Origin: Pelargonium nanum
Taxonomy: Eukaryota > Streptophyta > Magnoliopsida > Geraniales > Geraniaceae
Assembly: GCA_036897485.1 (NCBI GenBank)
Contig: JAYMTF010000899.1
Location: 1 to 28,529, forward strand
Direction of reading: 5' to 3'
DNA length: 28,529 nucleotides
Shown: piece after piece, positions 13,197 through 23,593 of the stretch
Layout of the letters: each line of letters begins with the position of its first letter
Numbering within the stretch: position 1 is the first letter of the stretch
Translations under genes and position numbers: made by a program
The notes under the pieces: model-generated
Told to the model about the DNA's origin: nothing
What the model saw: only the letters and a program-made list of their open reading frames with translations
Database searches by the model: none

Positions 13197-13258
<62 letters not shown>

Positions 13259-14290
13259 TCAAACTTACCCCCAAAAAGTGAGATTTCTTGGGTATGGGAT
13301 ATTTGGATTTTGTTCAGGATTAGTTTATCCATAGCTCTTGCCTATATGATTCAGGTTATGTGAACTGAGAAAATGAATAATATAATTTGAAGTCCAAGCT
13401 CAATCAAACTCCTCCTAAATTTTAGGTAATTTACATGAGCTGGTTAATGATATTTGGTTGGTTGAATCAAGCTAAATAATTCCTTACAGAAGTTTTGCAT
13501 ACTCTGAAAAGAATTGGATAAATCTTAGCTCTGCGATTCTACACAAAAATTCATGTTTACTTTTGCTTGTTCTGTCTCATTAGATTTTTGATATCTGGTT
13601 TTAAGCATTATTATCATAAAATGTCTCCATATAACAAGGACACTCTCTATGCTATCATGTACTTATTAACCATTTGAAAGAATAGTTGGTTTTCTAAAAG
13701 GACTTTCACGTTCTTCAGTTGCATGATACTGCATTCCATTACTGCAGGTGGGCACGTTGAGCTACATGTCTCCGGAGGCATTCATGTGCAATGAGGATGA
13801 TGCAAATGGAAACACCATAAAGTGTGGCCGGCCATCGGATATTTGGTCCCTTGGCTGTATCCTGTATCAAATGGTTTACGGGAGGACCCCTTTTGCAGAG
13901 TACAAGACGTTCTGGGCCAAATTCAAAGTTATCACCGATCCAAACCATCAAATAACGTATGAACCAGTTTCAAACCCATGGCTTCTGGATCTTATGAAGA
14001 AGTGTCTTGCGTGGGATCGCAATGAACGGTGGAGGATTCCTCAGCTACTCAAACATCCTTTCTTGGTTCCCCTATTCCCATCGCCTCAAGATCAAAGCTG
14101 CAAGCTGCTTCAACATGTTGCTGAAGCTTGCGCTGCTGACAGAGAAGCTTCCGTGCTCTGCTCTCAGCTGATACATATACTCAAAGGCGGCCCCGACACA
14201 TCAAGAAACCAACAATGCGAGCTGCTCTCGCAAATGGCAAGACTTTGCACTCAGATTCAGGAGCGAATGACTAACTCGGAGGAGATGTAG
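8021..14290 (+). CDS. MPS1: MPS1/TTK dual-specificity protein kinase (spindle checkpoint), 6 coding exons
   Basis: This is the plant Monopolar spindle 1 kinase, which phosphorylates kinetochore proteins in the spindle assembly checkpoint. Exons are 8021-8147, 9058-9459, 9685-10718, 12317-12517, 12873-13034 and 13748-14290. They total 2469 nt and encode 822 residues plus TAG, with no frame break. The first about 450 residues are low-complexity and Ser-rich, as expected for the regulatory N terminus. The kinase domain follows: glycine loop [11 protein letters not shown] from residue 459, catalytic Lys near 483 (YALKK), HSDLKPAN with Asp606 (HSD replaces HRD, typical of MPS1/TTK), DFG Asp623, then [14 protein letters not shown] with Glu652. 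An insertion rich in charged residues (TDKALLQEV to RDDG) sits before [11 protein letters not shown], as I recall for plant homologues. Start chosen because [14 protein letters not shown] opens the conserved exon; upstream ATGs are out of frame or terminated. Family identity is secure. Confidence 0.95.
8148..9057 (+). other. Intron 1 of MPS1 (910 bp)
   Basis: The boundaries are CTCG|GTGCTC and TTTGTAG|GTACGATG, joining a split Gly codon (RHRTLG-TMQPN). A pyrimidine/TA/CA-rich simple-sequence stretch follows the donor at about 8160-8197. I see nothing else of note. Confidence 0.85.
10719..12316 (+). other. Large intron 3 of MPS1 (1598 bp)
   Basis: It splits the kinase N-lobe coding sequence after IIQLIDYE, with donor GAG|GTACTT and acceptor TATTAG|GTCACA. 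It contains the MITE described separately at 11874-12061. The rest is AT-rich without recognisable coding potential. Confidence 0.88.
11874..12061. mobile_element. Degenerate Stowaway/mariner-type MITE, copy B, in MPS1 intron 3
   Basis: The left end carries CCGTCTCAAAATGAGTTAG and the right end GGACACTCATTTTGGAATAG. These are imperfect inverted repeats sharing the AAAATGAGT core and resembling the Stowaway consensus (CCGTCCCAAAATGAGT type). The element is about 190 bp, non-coding, and shares internal sequence with 7470-7581. Flanking TA duplication is too eroded to confirm. Confidence 0.7.
13197..13254. repeat. Compound microsatellite (CT)8(CA)21 in MPS1 intron 5
   Basis: Eight CT units (13197-13212) are followed directly by 21 uninterrupted CA units (13213-13254). 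The tract lies in the intron separating the DFG exon from the activation-loop exon, about 160 bp after the donor. Its length and purity suggest it is polymorphic. Confidence 0.97.
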
Positions 14291-14714
14291 CCTGTAGGTA
14301 GGATTCAAGTGTGGTAGCTTTGTTACTAATAATCATTGGTCATGCTTGTTTTCTGTGATGTCTTTTTGTAATTGTATGTAATCATTTATGTTGTGTCAAA
14401 TTAGTGGTGTTGGCTTTTTTCCATCATTTACACTTTATAAATGTCAGGGGTTTCATGAAATCTAAGAAGAGACTTTATTTTTAATAGCACAACACTGAGT
14501 TTTTATAAATTGGGGACACTACAAATAGACCAAAACATAAGATATATTGATCATATGAATTAAATGTGATTTTATCTTTTCTGCAAAACCAAAATTAACA
14601 GTCTGTCTCAATCAGTACTGATAGGAAAAGTATACTAAAAGAGCAAGATGAAGTTGCAGTTGGTTGCCATTTCCGGCATCTACAGACTTGTGCAACAAGT
14701 TTGGTCATGAATAA
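14291..14714. other. Convergent intergenic region between MPS1 and the ASHR1-like gene
   Basis: The two stop codons face each other across 424 bp, which must hold both 3' UTRs and terminators. The sequence is AT-rich with several possible AATAAA-like signals but no clear single polyadenylation site. No RNA gene is seen. Confidence 0.75.
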
Positions 14715-17700
14715 CTATGAGTCCTCATCTTGTGATGTTAGTTTGTAAGAAGCTTCAGCACGTGCTTCCTCCAACTTTGCCATGAGTTCCTTCACGAAAG
14801 ATGTATTCGTCCCATGAGTAACTCTTAGTATATCTGCTGCCTTCGTCAGTGATTTTATAGCATCCTCCGTCTTCCCTAGTAACCTGTCATAAATCATAAT
14901 TCATGAAATTCTTACAACTTTTCATATTTCATCGGATAACATCAATACATAAGAATAGATAATGATAAGATGGAACTGGGCATCATGTGGCACATGAATG
15001 CGAAGTTGGGATTTCTTATCACTTCAAGGATTAGGAAGGCTTAAGTTGGGATTAAGTATCAAAAGTATTCTATGTTCTTAAAGAATAGCATGCATACTCA
15101 TGAAACCATTCTGACAGTTAATCTGAATTATCATAACTTTGATAAATAGAAACTTAATGGCATAATTATAACCTAGCGTAACACAGAAACCTTCTCCAAG
15201 CCAACATATGCAACATAATAACCTTAGGAGTAGCGTTGTACAAAAAAGTAAGAAAATATACTGACAGAAAATACGGCAACTATGGCGTTGTTTTATCATA
15301 TGGAAACTGTGTATAGACATCGGATTGAGTTGGGCCTTCATCATTGTACAGATTAAGTCTTCATCAGTGTAGGGATTAATTGTTTCTCAGTTTAGATTAG
15401 TATCTTAGTTTAGAAGTTAACGGCAGTTTTGTAGTCAGTAGCAGACTACAAAACTGGACATCACATGAAAAGTAAATCATAAACAATAAGAGCAAATTTT
15501 CATAAGCCTAACAATCAGTTTGCCTAGTTTAAAATAAAGCAGGCATTCTTAGCAAAGCAAAGATTCTAACCATTCAATCTTCCCACGGGTGTAATATTGC
15601 AATCCAAGCAAGGGATGGAATTCAGGATACACTCCTGCAGGTAAACATAAAGTGAAGATGAGGACACTGGCAGCAAATTATCTTGATCAAGTATGCAAAC
15701 TAATAGCAGCATATGCATTCAAGCACGATGAATTTCCTTTGCTTTTTTTTTCTTTCTAAGAATAGTTTTAAGCAGTTGAATTACTAACAAAAGAGTAAAA
15801 CAACACTGTACAGATTCAAATAATGCTCCAACTTGGTGCACCAAATCTACCCTTCATTCATTAATATTTCTGCAGTCATTGCAATAGAAATTTGTATAAT
15901 ATATGTATAACAAGCAATAAAGGGAGGCCGTGGCAATGACAGTAATAGCATGCAATGAATAATAGATGTTCACACTGTTTAGACTTATGGCCTTAAGATA
16001 CCGACATAAATACCCGCAAATAGAATAACAAAGAAAATTTGACGCATCTCCTTGAGGATACAAGTTCAAGCATAACATACTTTCATACACAGGAATGGTC
16101 AATTTGCAGTAAGCTAGTGACTCTTCCCAGTCCTCCGTCTCCATCAAAATCTGGAAAATAAATTATGATTTCAGATTTAAGAATTCATTGAATTAAAATG
16201 GCAGTTGCTAAATAGCGCAAGAATGTCGGTGGTTCCATCAAAATAGAACCTTGCTTTGTTGGCCGGAAATTTAGACACAGATAATAAATCATAAAACAGC
16301 CTTGATTTTGCAAAATTTTAAATCATCCAAGAAGATTATGCAAGTGAACCCTGCTAACTTTCCTAATGAATTAGATGGTGAAGGATTATAGATTTACTTT
16401 GAAAACATTTGCCACCAATAACAACAAATTCATTTTGGAGGAAAATAAAATATCAAACAAGGATATATTCATACTCCGAGCATAGAGCCAGTGCCAGCGC
16501 CAAAATATTGAGATAATGTTTGTCAATACTACTTAATCATACACACAAATTAATCTATTTTGCCCAAGCCTAAAATATAATTAACAAATAAATCATCTCT
16601 TATGGATGCCAATTTTGTTAGTCTGATCACAGCAACTCGCTCAAGGATTAGTTTGATACCCAAAAGAATTGAATAAATACTATTACTAATAATTATCGAA
16701 CTTAACAGAAGATAAATCAATGAGATTGAGTTTCCATATCACTCAATTGTCTATGTACGTGATATAATTATAAATAAAAAAGAAGCTACCTTTAGAAGAT
16801 TGTCCCGAGTTTGCATCAAACTGATTGAATGAGGATGACATAACTTCATTTGAAGTGCCTCAATCATCTTGTATACTGCAATAGCTTCCTGATAATCTAT
16901 AACCAGTCAAGAAATATAACTGTGTAGATAAAGTCGTAAATTTTACATGACTAAAATTAATACAGAACAAAGGAAAATGAATAAAAGAAACTAACAGATA
17001 AATAAAACATATGGCAACCAAGAAGAAACTAACAAGGATATTACATAATGTTAGGGAATTACATTTAGTTGAAATCATTTTCTCGAATTGCTACCATACT
17101 GAACTATCTTTTCAGCATAAACAATAGAGAAGGATACGGCCTGAGGATGCAGATGGAAGAGATTTGGAAAGCAACTTTAAATCACTGGCAATATTTTTTA
17201 TCTCTTCCTTGTCCCTAACAAGTCCACACTGCTGGCATGTAAATCCTTTGTCATCTGAACATCCAAACAGGGAAGTAAGAGAATAGTTGCCAGAGGCACC
17301 TAATTGGTTCCACTTTAGAAGTATCATACCAGAATTACGAAGCAGGAATCCATTGCATCCAACATCCCTGCACCTATAACCTTCTAGAACTGCACTTTCT
17401 TGAATATCATCTTCTTGACCCTTCATTACAGGCACATAATCAGCCTAATCAATGAACAATCATAAATGTAGAACCTCCAGTTTTTAGGATAATATGCTGA
17501 AGTAAACATCTTGAGAATTTAGAGCAGCAGGTACCACTTTAATACAGCGGGGACATTTGCAAGTGAAAAGGTACTGCTCTTTGAGAGCCTTTTGCCGAGT
17601 CATAGTACTTCCAGCAGTTTCTATGTAGCTTATCGATACCTTGTCAAATATAGGCAAACACATTATATTAGACTTGATGTTTTGATGACAGAAGAGAAGA

Positions 17701-20700
17701 TTAATAATAAACATCACACCCTCCAGCATTTGTAGGTAAAAAATATGATATTGCAAGCAAGTTCAGAGTGTCTTCGTTTTTTTATTGCTATTTCTGCACT
17801 TCCTTTTCACTACTAAATATTTCTTACACAATATTTGCACTATTTCAACCCTTGAAACCCTAATACAGTAATGCTAATCCATTTCCCACCAAATTTTAGC
17901 CAAAACCTCAAAAGCCATACAGGGTATTATTCACAACAACTGAACGGCCACCCATAATCCAAACTTTACCTACTGACTTGTTTCAACTCCAAACTTATTA
18001 CATTGTTAAGCTCACTAGAAAACATTTGCCAGGTATAAGTTACGGTAACAAAGCATAGTGAGATTCTTCTTGTTTGTTGAATTTTTGCTCCTTACAACCC
18101 TGGTATATTTTGCCACCATTCCCCAAAACATAAGAAGCCAAGCTGAATTACTGCTCAAATGGTATTGTTTGCAGTACGCAACAGCACTTGTAACCCTAAT
18201 TTTTTTGTCTTAATTCCAAACTTCAGCAAATTACCATACCTTTTGAGAACCCTAACCGACCCATATTGATCAAGACAGTCCCTAAAATTTTGAACTTCAG
18301 GAGCTATCCTGCATCAGAGAGACACTCAGGACATTTAACGAACCGAGTCAGAGAAAGTATTGAAAGTACGATGAATATTGGATATATTGTCAGCTCAAGG
18401 TTCATGAAAGTTTGAGTTGTCTGAATAAGTGGTTTTTGTAGGGAAGTTTATTTATATACTTGTTAGAGCAGCAATTACACTCAGTACCCCCCTGTGCCCA
18501 GGATATATCATTATCACTTTGTTAGTTGTTGTAAATCTCACACTGATTTCTCCTTTCCTTTTCCTTTTCTTAATAAAAAACCAACATATTTTGGAAAAAC
18601 ATATAGTACCTCAGCACCCTTGGGTATATGCTGCACAGCACGAACAACAGCTACCTTTCCCTCAAACACCAAAACAGAGTTGGGGAAGCAACTACAGCAC
18701 CAGAACCATTTAGCACTTAGCAGATCCAGCATGAGGGTAATACACAGGAAACACATCAAACTACCAAAGCACTTACCTGTGGTTAATAATGGAAACGACA
18801 GGATACAATCCAGTCCCCAGTGGTCTTAGTTCACTATCACAAATGGTATGTGCATTGCATGCAAGCTGCATTCAATTAAGAAAAAATCAGATTCCAAATG
18901 AATCAATCAGAAAATCAACCTTTTAAATAGAAATCTGAGAATCAGAAACTCAACCTTTTAAATAAAAATCTGAGAATTTAAAAAAAGTTTTTCTTCTATG
19001 CCATTGCCAGCAATTTGGTTTCATAAATGTGAATAATACTTGGTAATCTATCATCACACTTATTGCATCCTTGGATATGCAGGCAGTCCACATTTAAATA
19101 GGACAATCAAGTACTATAACATGACACAGACAATCCTTTGTAATAACTACATAAGGTAGCCCCTAGGTTTTGACATAAGAATATACTAACGTTTGATTAA
19201 TCATATAATTCACACCAGCAGTTCAGCCACAAAAGACAACTTACCAAATTAGCAGATTATAAGGGGTGCAGCTTTTCATGTAACTAGAAAGTAGTCCGAG
19301 AATTTATGAAGGGAGTTCATTTAAAAACCGAGGGATGCTCTAAATAACTAAACATATATAAGATACCAAGTCTATAATTATTCATCCAATGACCTTGGAA
19401 AAGTTTTCTGCAATCTCTTTTATATTCATCTCTGGCCACTGAAGTATCAAGTTGACAAGGTTAGCCATCTGTGCATAAAGTACCAGCTGCTTCTCATCAA
19501 TATCGGACATGTCTTCACAATAAAGAAGGTTAAGGAAAACAGGAAGATATAACTGGTAAAGTACTAGCACTGGAATGGGGAAGGATACGTGCCACCAATG
19601 CTTCCACCAAACTGTAATTATCTGTAGCAGTAGAAGGAATAACCTAGCAGTAACACAAAATCAAATATGAGAGCTAGAAGCAGTGCTAAATTGGTAATTT
19701 TTCATGAGCAAATGAAAAATTAAAAGCCAATAAATTAGATCATTCTGAATTTAACATTTAACTGTAAGAACTCAATCTATGACCTTAATAGTGATTCAAC
19801 AAATGTGAGAATGAGACACCAATGTAAATTATTTTCTAAGGGAAACCTGTCAGATTGGATGGTAGAAGAGATTTAGTCAGGGACTCACCTTCTAGAAGGT
19901 ACAGCATAAAACCTTTCTAAATAGCATAATTGTGTTGTTTTTTTCCTAATCAGAGCATGATTTTTCAAAAGAAGAAGAGATAATCTCAGCCAAGCTGAAG
20001 GCTAATGATCAGGTAACCACATTGATTAACAGCAGGCTATTGGGTTGATGATTTAACTGAACAGGAATAATAGTTATGTTTCTATGTTTCAGCAAGTACC
20101 TAATACAAGTTGTTCAAAAAGCTCCATATCCAAAGTTATAGCCTGGCAAACAAATTAAGAGGAGGAACAAGAAAAGTATGTGGTAAACAATTAACAAAAT
20201 GTTTGAAAAAAATGCATATGTGGTGAAGAATTCAAATTTGGGACATATCTAGAAAGAAATTGTCAATATGGCAACACCAATTAGTACAATACCTCCTGGT
20301 CGGTACCAAGTTTCACAATCCTTGACACAGCGATGCACTACATGTTTATAATATGCATACTCAACAGTAGTACTATTTTCTTAAAAATATATAAAAAATG
20401 ACAATTTAATCTACAATCGTAATTCTTATGACAGTTTTCCATGTCGATAAACATCATGAAAGTTTTTATAATATAGTTTTAATGAAATTTTTGCAAAAAA
20501 ATATAATTATGCTAGTTTTACAATATATGTGATTGCTTGTTCTGTAAAGTTATTCACAAAATATATACTCATTTAGATACTAATTCAACTCATATTCTTA
20601 TGCAATCTATTCTTAAAATTAAAAGAAGGCATTACAGATAAAATAACATTACAATGTGCAACTGTAAAGCTGGGGATAAAAGATATACCTTCTCCTTTTG

Positions 20701-22262
20701 TAATTTTCTTCGGATGTAGAGTTTCACCATCAGACGTATAGATGGTGTAACAGATTTCCTCCGATCCTTATCAAGCCTTGAAAGAGCATGGCATTCAAGT
20801 CGATGAAACTTCCAGTCCAATTTCTGATAAATGTTAAAGCATATGACCAGAAGATCAGAAAATTGTTCAGAGGACTAGAATACATATCCATTCCATTCTT
20901 TCGATACGTGCTAACCTCTATATAATGTTCTTCAGGAGTTCCAATTAGTCAGTGACTCAGTGGCAACAAACTTTTTCATTTTGTTAATTTTCTTCTCAAG
21001 CTTGGCTTGTTTTCCAAGAAAATGGCATGTTTCTACATATACTGCATGTAAGTGTTAACTCATATTGAGGAAACTCATGTTTTGCGACTGATTGCTTAAA
21101 TTGAGAATGTAAAGTAGATACCAAATACGGTATGCAAATTCAAATTATATTTAAATTTCTTAATCAAATATCAGTATGCATAAAATGTTGAGTTATAGAT
21201 GGCCATTGTGGATCTGATAATAAACAAAACTACAATCACTTCTTGAACTTAATATGATATCCATATTTGCAGCTCCAAGAGATGCCATGTCAAATGCAAT
21301 CATTATGTGACATAACATGAGAATGCACAATGAATAGCATTACACACCTGACATGTGCTCCCACAGTACCACACCACCTGACAGGACGAGCACTTTTTTA
21401 GGTTACTTAATTTGAAGCATCCTTCACATCTTGATTCAACTGAGGAGTTATTTGGTACACAGACATAAGGCTCTTGGCTTATAATTACTTCACCTGTGGC
21501 ATAAAAAACAAGTTATATCATAACAAGTATATCACAAGTCCTAACAATAACGTGCAACCTAGACTAAAAAAAGACTGTACCCTACCACACACTGCTAGAT
21601 TTTTACAGATTAGGTGTTACTGATCTCTTGATGTAAACTTATCTATTTTCCCTTGTTGGTTCACTGGAACAAAATAAATCAAACTAACACAACAGCTCAT
21701 TGTTTTGAATCACCAACCAGTAAGTTCACTGTGCAACTAAAATATACAAGTCCTTAGGTCATTTGAAGCAAAAACTTAACCAATATAATCCTGTATTTTC
21801 TTGCAAACAAGAATCACAGGTTGTTCCACACAATTTGCATATTATTAGAACAGTAAATGAAGAACCACCAATATAATCCATTACCCCCAAAACATATTCC
21901 TTCTAAGCTTATGAAATTTATGCGAGCTTAAAGCTCAAAGGCAAGAACAATACATTCAAACAGACACATCAAGATCTATGCCAAGGAAAACACGGAAATG
22001 AATTTTCTAGTAAACCACTTCCTCCCGATAGAGGATTTCTGTGTACTTTCTAGCATTTTCCTATTTTTCCCTAGAAACAAACACGGTGTGAGGACACCAA
22101 TTGAAGCAATGGTGGTTGTACAGCTATAACAGATGAAAATGGGGAGGTGGGGAGGGAGAGACCTGGATAGAAATCTCTGGTGGCTAAGAGGCAGCGACCT
22201 TTTCCTGGAAGCGTAGAAACGGTTAGAGCACGATCCTGAAGAGAAGTCTGCAAATCCTCCAT
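14715..22262 (-). CDS. ASHR1: SET-MYND (SMYD-type) lysine methyltransferase, ASHR1-like, 14 coding exons
   Basis: This is a SET-domain protein of the plant ASHR1/SMYD group, a predicted S-adenosylmethionine-dependent protein lysine methyltransferase. Exons in transcript order are 22163-22262, 21348-21493, 20689-20823, 19589-19643, 19394-19512, 18777-18865, 18610-18691, 17535-17639, 17330-17444, 17138-17254, 16790-16896, 16081-16150, 15571-15634 and 14715-14883. They give 1473 nt and 490 residues, close to the about 480 of Arabidopsis ASHR1. The N-terminal SET part is split by a complete MYND zinc finger (C56, C59, C68, C71, C77, C81, H89, C93). SET motif NHSCFPN (213-219), catalytic-type Tyr247 in ISYIET, post-SET CKCPRC (269-274), a second four-Cys segment (C302, C307, C322, C325) and a helical TPR-like C terminus follow. 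ATG 22262 is the first in-frame ATG. The acceptor of exon 9 is uncertain (17444, or 17420 giving 482 residues). Substrate is unknown. Confidence 0.93.
17255..17329 (-). other. 75-nt in-frame, stop-free intron (exitron-like) in the ASHR1-like gene
   Basis: The donor is TCTG|GTATGATAC and the acceptor GGATGTTCAG|ATGAC. Removing it joins RNS-DDKGF, which matches the family. It is 25 codons long without a stop, so retention inserts 25 residues without changing frame, between C307 and C322 of a four-Cys segment. Confidence 0.8.
17640..18609 (-). other. Large intron 7 of the ASHR1-like gene (970 bp)
   Basis: It lies between the exon ending KGAE and the exon starting VSISYIET, with a GTACTA donor and a GACAAG acceptor. 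The sequence is AT-rich with no gene, clear repeat or transposon terminus that I can identify. Confidence 0.8.
18915..18979. repeat. Short tandem duplication, 35-bp period, in intron 5 of the ASHR1-like gene
   Basis: The segment TCAACCTTTTAAATAGAAAT with its following AATCTGAGAAT occurs at 18915 and again at 18950 with one or two substitutions. This is a two-copy direct repeat with a 35-bp period. Confidence 0.85.
19644..20688 (-). other. Large intron 3 of the ASHR1-like gene (1045 bp)
   Basis: It separates exon 3 (ending LQKEK) from the short exon 4. It is strongly AT-rich, especially at 20380-20600, with no identifiable insertion or gene. Confidence 0.8.
21494..22162 (-). other. Intron 1 of the ASHR1-like gene (669 bp)
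   Basis: The donor CCAG|GTCTCT and the acceptor GCCACAG|GTGAAG join a split Gly codon. Nothing further is recognisable inside. Confidence 0.85.
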
Positions 22263-22670
22263 TAGAGTGGCCTTGAGCTTGGAATTGGATGATTCGAATG
22301 TGTTCACGCCAGAAACAGTGGTACACTAGACTGTAATTATAACACCACTCCGTATCAAAACAGTCGACAAAAGGGCTGGCCTGGTCGTCAAACTGTTCCT
22401 CGAATCATTGCTTTTAATTTATTTGTTTTGGTAGAACCCTCGATTTATTTCTTGAACTTTTGTAGATGACCAATTTACCTAAACATTTCTTAACATGAAA
22501 TTGCTAAAAGGTAATTTGTAATAAATAGGAATTTATGGGGGCAAAAGGGTAATTTTCATGAATAATTTGGCTCAAATTCGGGTTCGATTGGTTCATATAG
22601 TTGGTTCGCTGGGTAGGCCAAAGAGGAATGAGGGATCTGGTGCTTCGCGAGCTCTCACGATTGACCTGAG
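22263..22670. promoter_or_regulatory. Upstream flank and probable promoter of the ASHR1-like gene
   Basis: This is the non-coding stretch directly upstream of the - strand start codon. A TATAAT-like element on the - strand (22337-22342, about 75 bp before the ATG) is a weak TATA candidate. No gene is visible. Confidence 0.4.
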
Positions 22671-22673
22671 GTT

Positions 22674-23228
22674 GACACGTGTCAACTTCGGATTGGTGGG
22701 ACTGAGTTAATGATCGAGTGTGACGCACAACGCCGTGTGTAAAATTTGGATTAGGCAAGAAGAAGAGGGTGTGTTCCGGTGTGACAAGAAGAAGTCTTCG
22801 CGTTAAGGGGTTGCCACGTGGCGACGTCGGCTACGTTGTTGCAAAAGTTGTGATCTCATGTTTAGGAGACGTTCTTCCTCTCCAAGCAACGCCACATGGC
22901 GAATTCGGGTTGGTAAGCTCCGTGAAAGTGATCTAGTGTTACGCGCAATTCTCTTCATTCTTAAGCCACTCCACGTGGCAACTTCAGATATGTTGAAACG
23001 ATGGCGGTGATCGTGTGCTTTGTGGTGAGTCTTCGAGCTTTAGGAGATGCCATGTGGCATCTTTGGATTAATCATTTATTGGACAATGATCAAGTGTTTT
23101 GCATGGCTTCGTCCGTGTCTCAGTCTTGTCATGTTCCAACTTCGGATTGGCTGAATTTGCTAACGAAGCAAGGACTTGTTTGGCTGGAGACACATGATCG
23201 GTACGTGGTGTAGAGTGGGCCACGTGTC
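22674..23228. repeat. Degenerate tandem array, about 79-bp period, each unit headed by an ACGT/ATGT palindrome
   Basis: Ten-base cores occur at 22674 (GACACGTGTC), 22813 (GCCACGTGGC), 22891 (GCCACATGGC), 22970 (TCCACGTGGC), 23049 (GCCATGTGGC), 23128 (GTCATGTTCC) and 23219 (GCCACGTGTC). Spacings are 139, 78, 79, 79, 79 and 91 bp, and an eroded unit at about 22732 splits the 139. Most cores are followed by an AACTTCGGATTGG-like block, and about 45 bp later by TGATC-AGTGTT-GC. The sequence is clearly less AT-rich than its flanks. It could be a minisatellite or the subterminal repeats of a transposon. No credible gene is present. Confidence 0.75.
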
Positions 23229-23500
23229 TAGCGCGTAGGTGGCGTGTCCCAGGTTGGCGCGCCAGGCGCGTGGGAGCGCGTGTGACTTAAACACATTCAT
23301 ATTATAACAACTGCGGTGAAAAAATCTCATTGCCAATTTTTTTATTAGTTTTTTTATAACATTGAGTTTTTTTCTTTTGAAAGAATATAACATTAAGTAA
23401 ACACTATTTGTAAAATAATTTTTAAAACAGACTGATTTTCACATTTTTGAAAAGTGGCCATAGATGTAGAATGAATTAGTCCCTATTCAATTTGATTTGT

Positions 23501-23593
23501 GACGTCCACGTGGCCGCAACCACGTCGCAATTTTTTTAATTTGCAACGTCACGCGCGTGACGTCGGAAAATAGTGACGTCGCAACTAGTAGTG
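23501..23593 (-). mobile_element. CACTA (En/Spm)-like transposon terminus, remnant
   Basis: Read on the - strand from 23593 the sequence begins CACTACTAGTTGCGACGTCA, the CACTA terminal signature. It is followed by repeated GACGTC-containing subterminal motifs near 23501, 23560 and 23575. An 18-bp perfect palindrome lies at 23546-23563. I could not find the matching opposite terminus or a 3-bp target duplication, so this is a fragment or a wrong guess. Confidence 0.5.

Noticed and set aside
22263-22307. N-terminal extension of the methyltransferase upstream of ATG 22262
   Set aside because: The open frame extends upstream only with a GTG; the first ATG is at 22262 and matches the family's start.
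22504-22758. 84-codon - strand ORF upstream of the methyltransferase gene
   Set aside because: Low-complexity reading of the promoter and repeat region without family features or splice links.
23001-23213. 70-codon + strand ORF within the 79-bp array
   Set aside because: The ORF spans repeat units, has no motif similarity, and is explained by the higher GC content of the array.
22674-23228. CRISPR-like array
   Set aside because: The period is regular, but the repeats are degenerate along their whole length, there are no unique spacers, and the setting is a plant nuclear genome.
23402-23593. A complete small CACTA element with CACTA at 23402 and TAGTG at 23593
   Set aside because: The flanking triplets (AAA and TCA) do not match and the bases inside the CACTA at 23402 do not mirror the other end.
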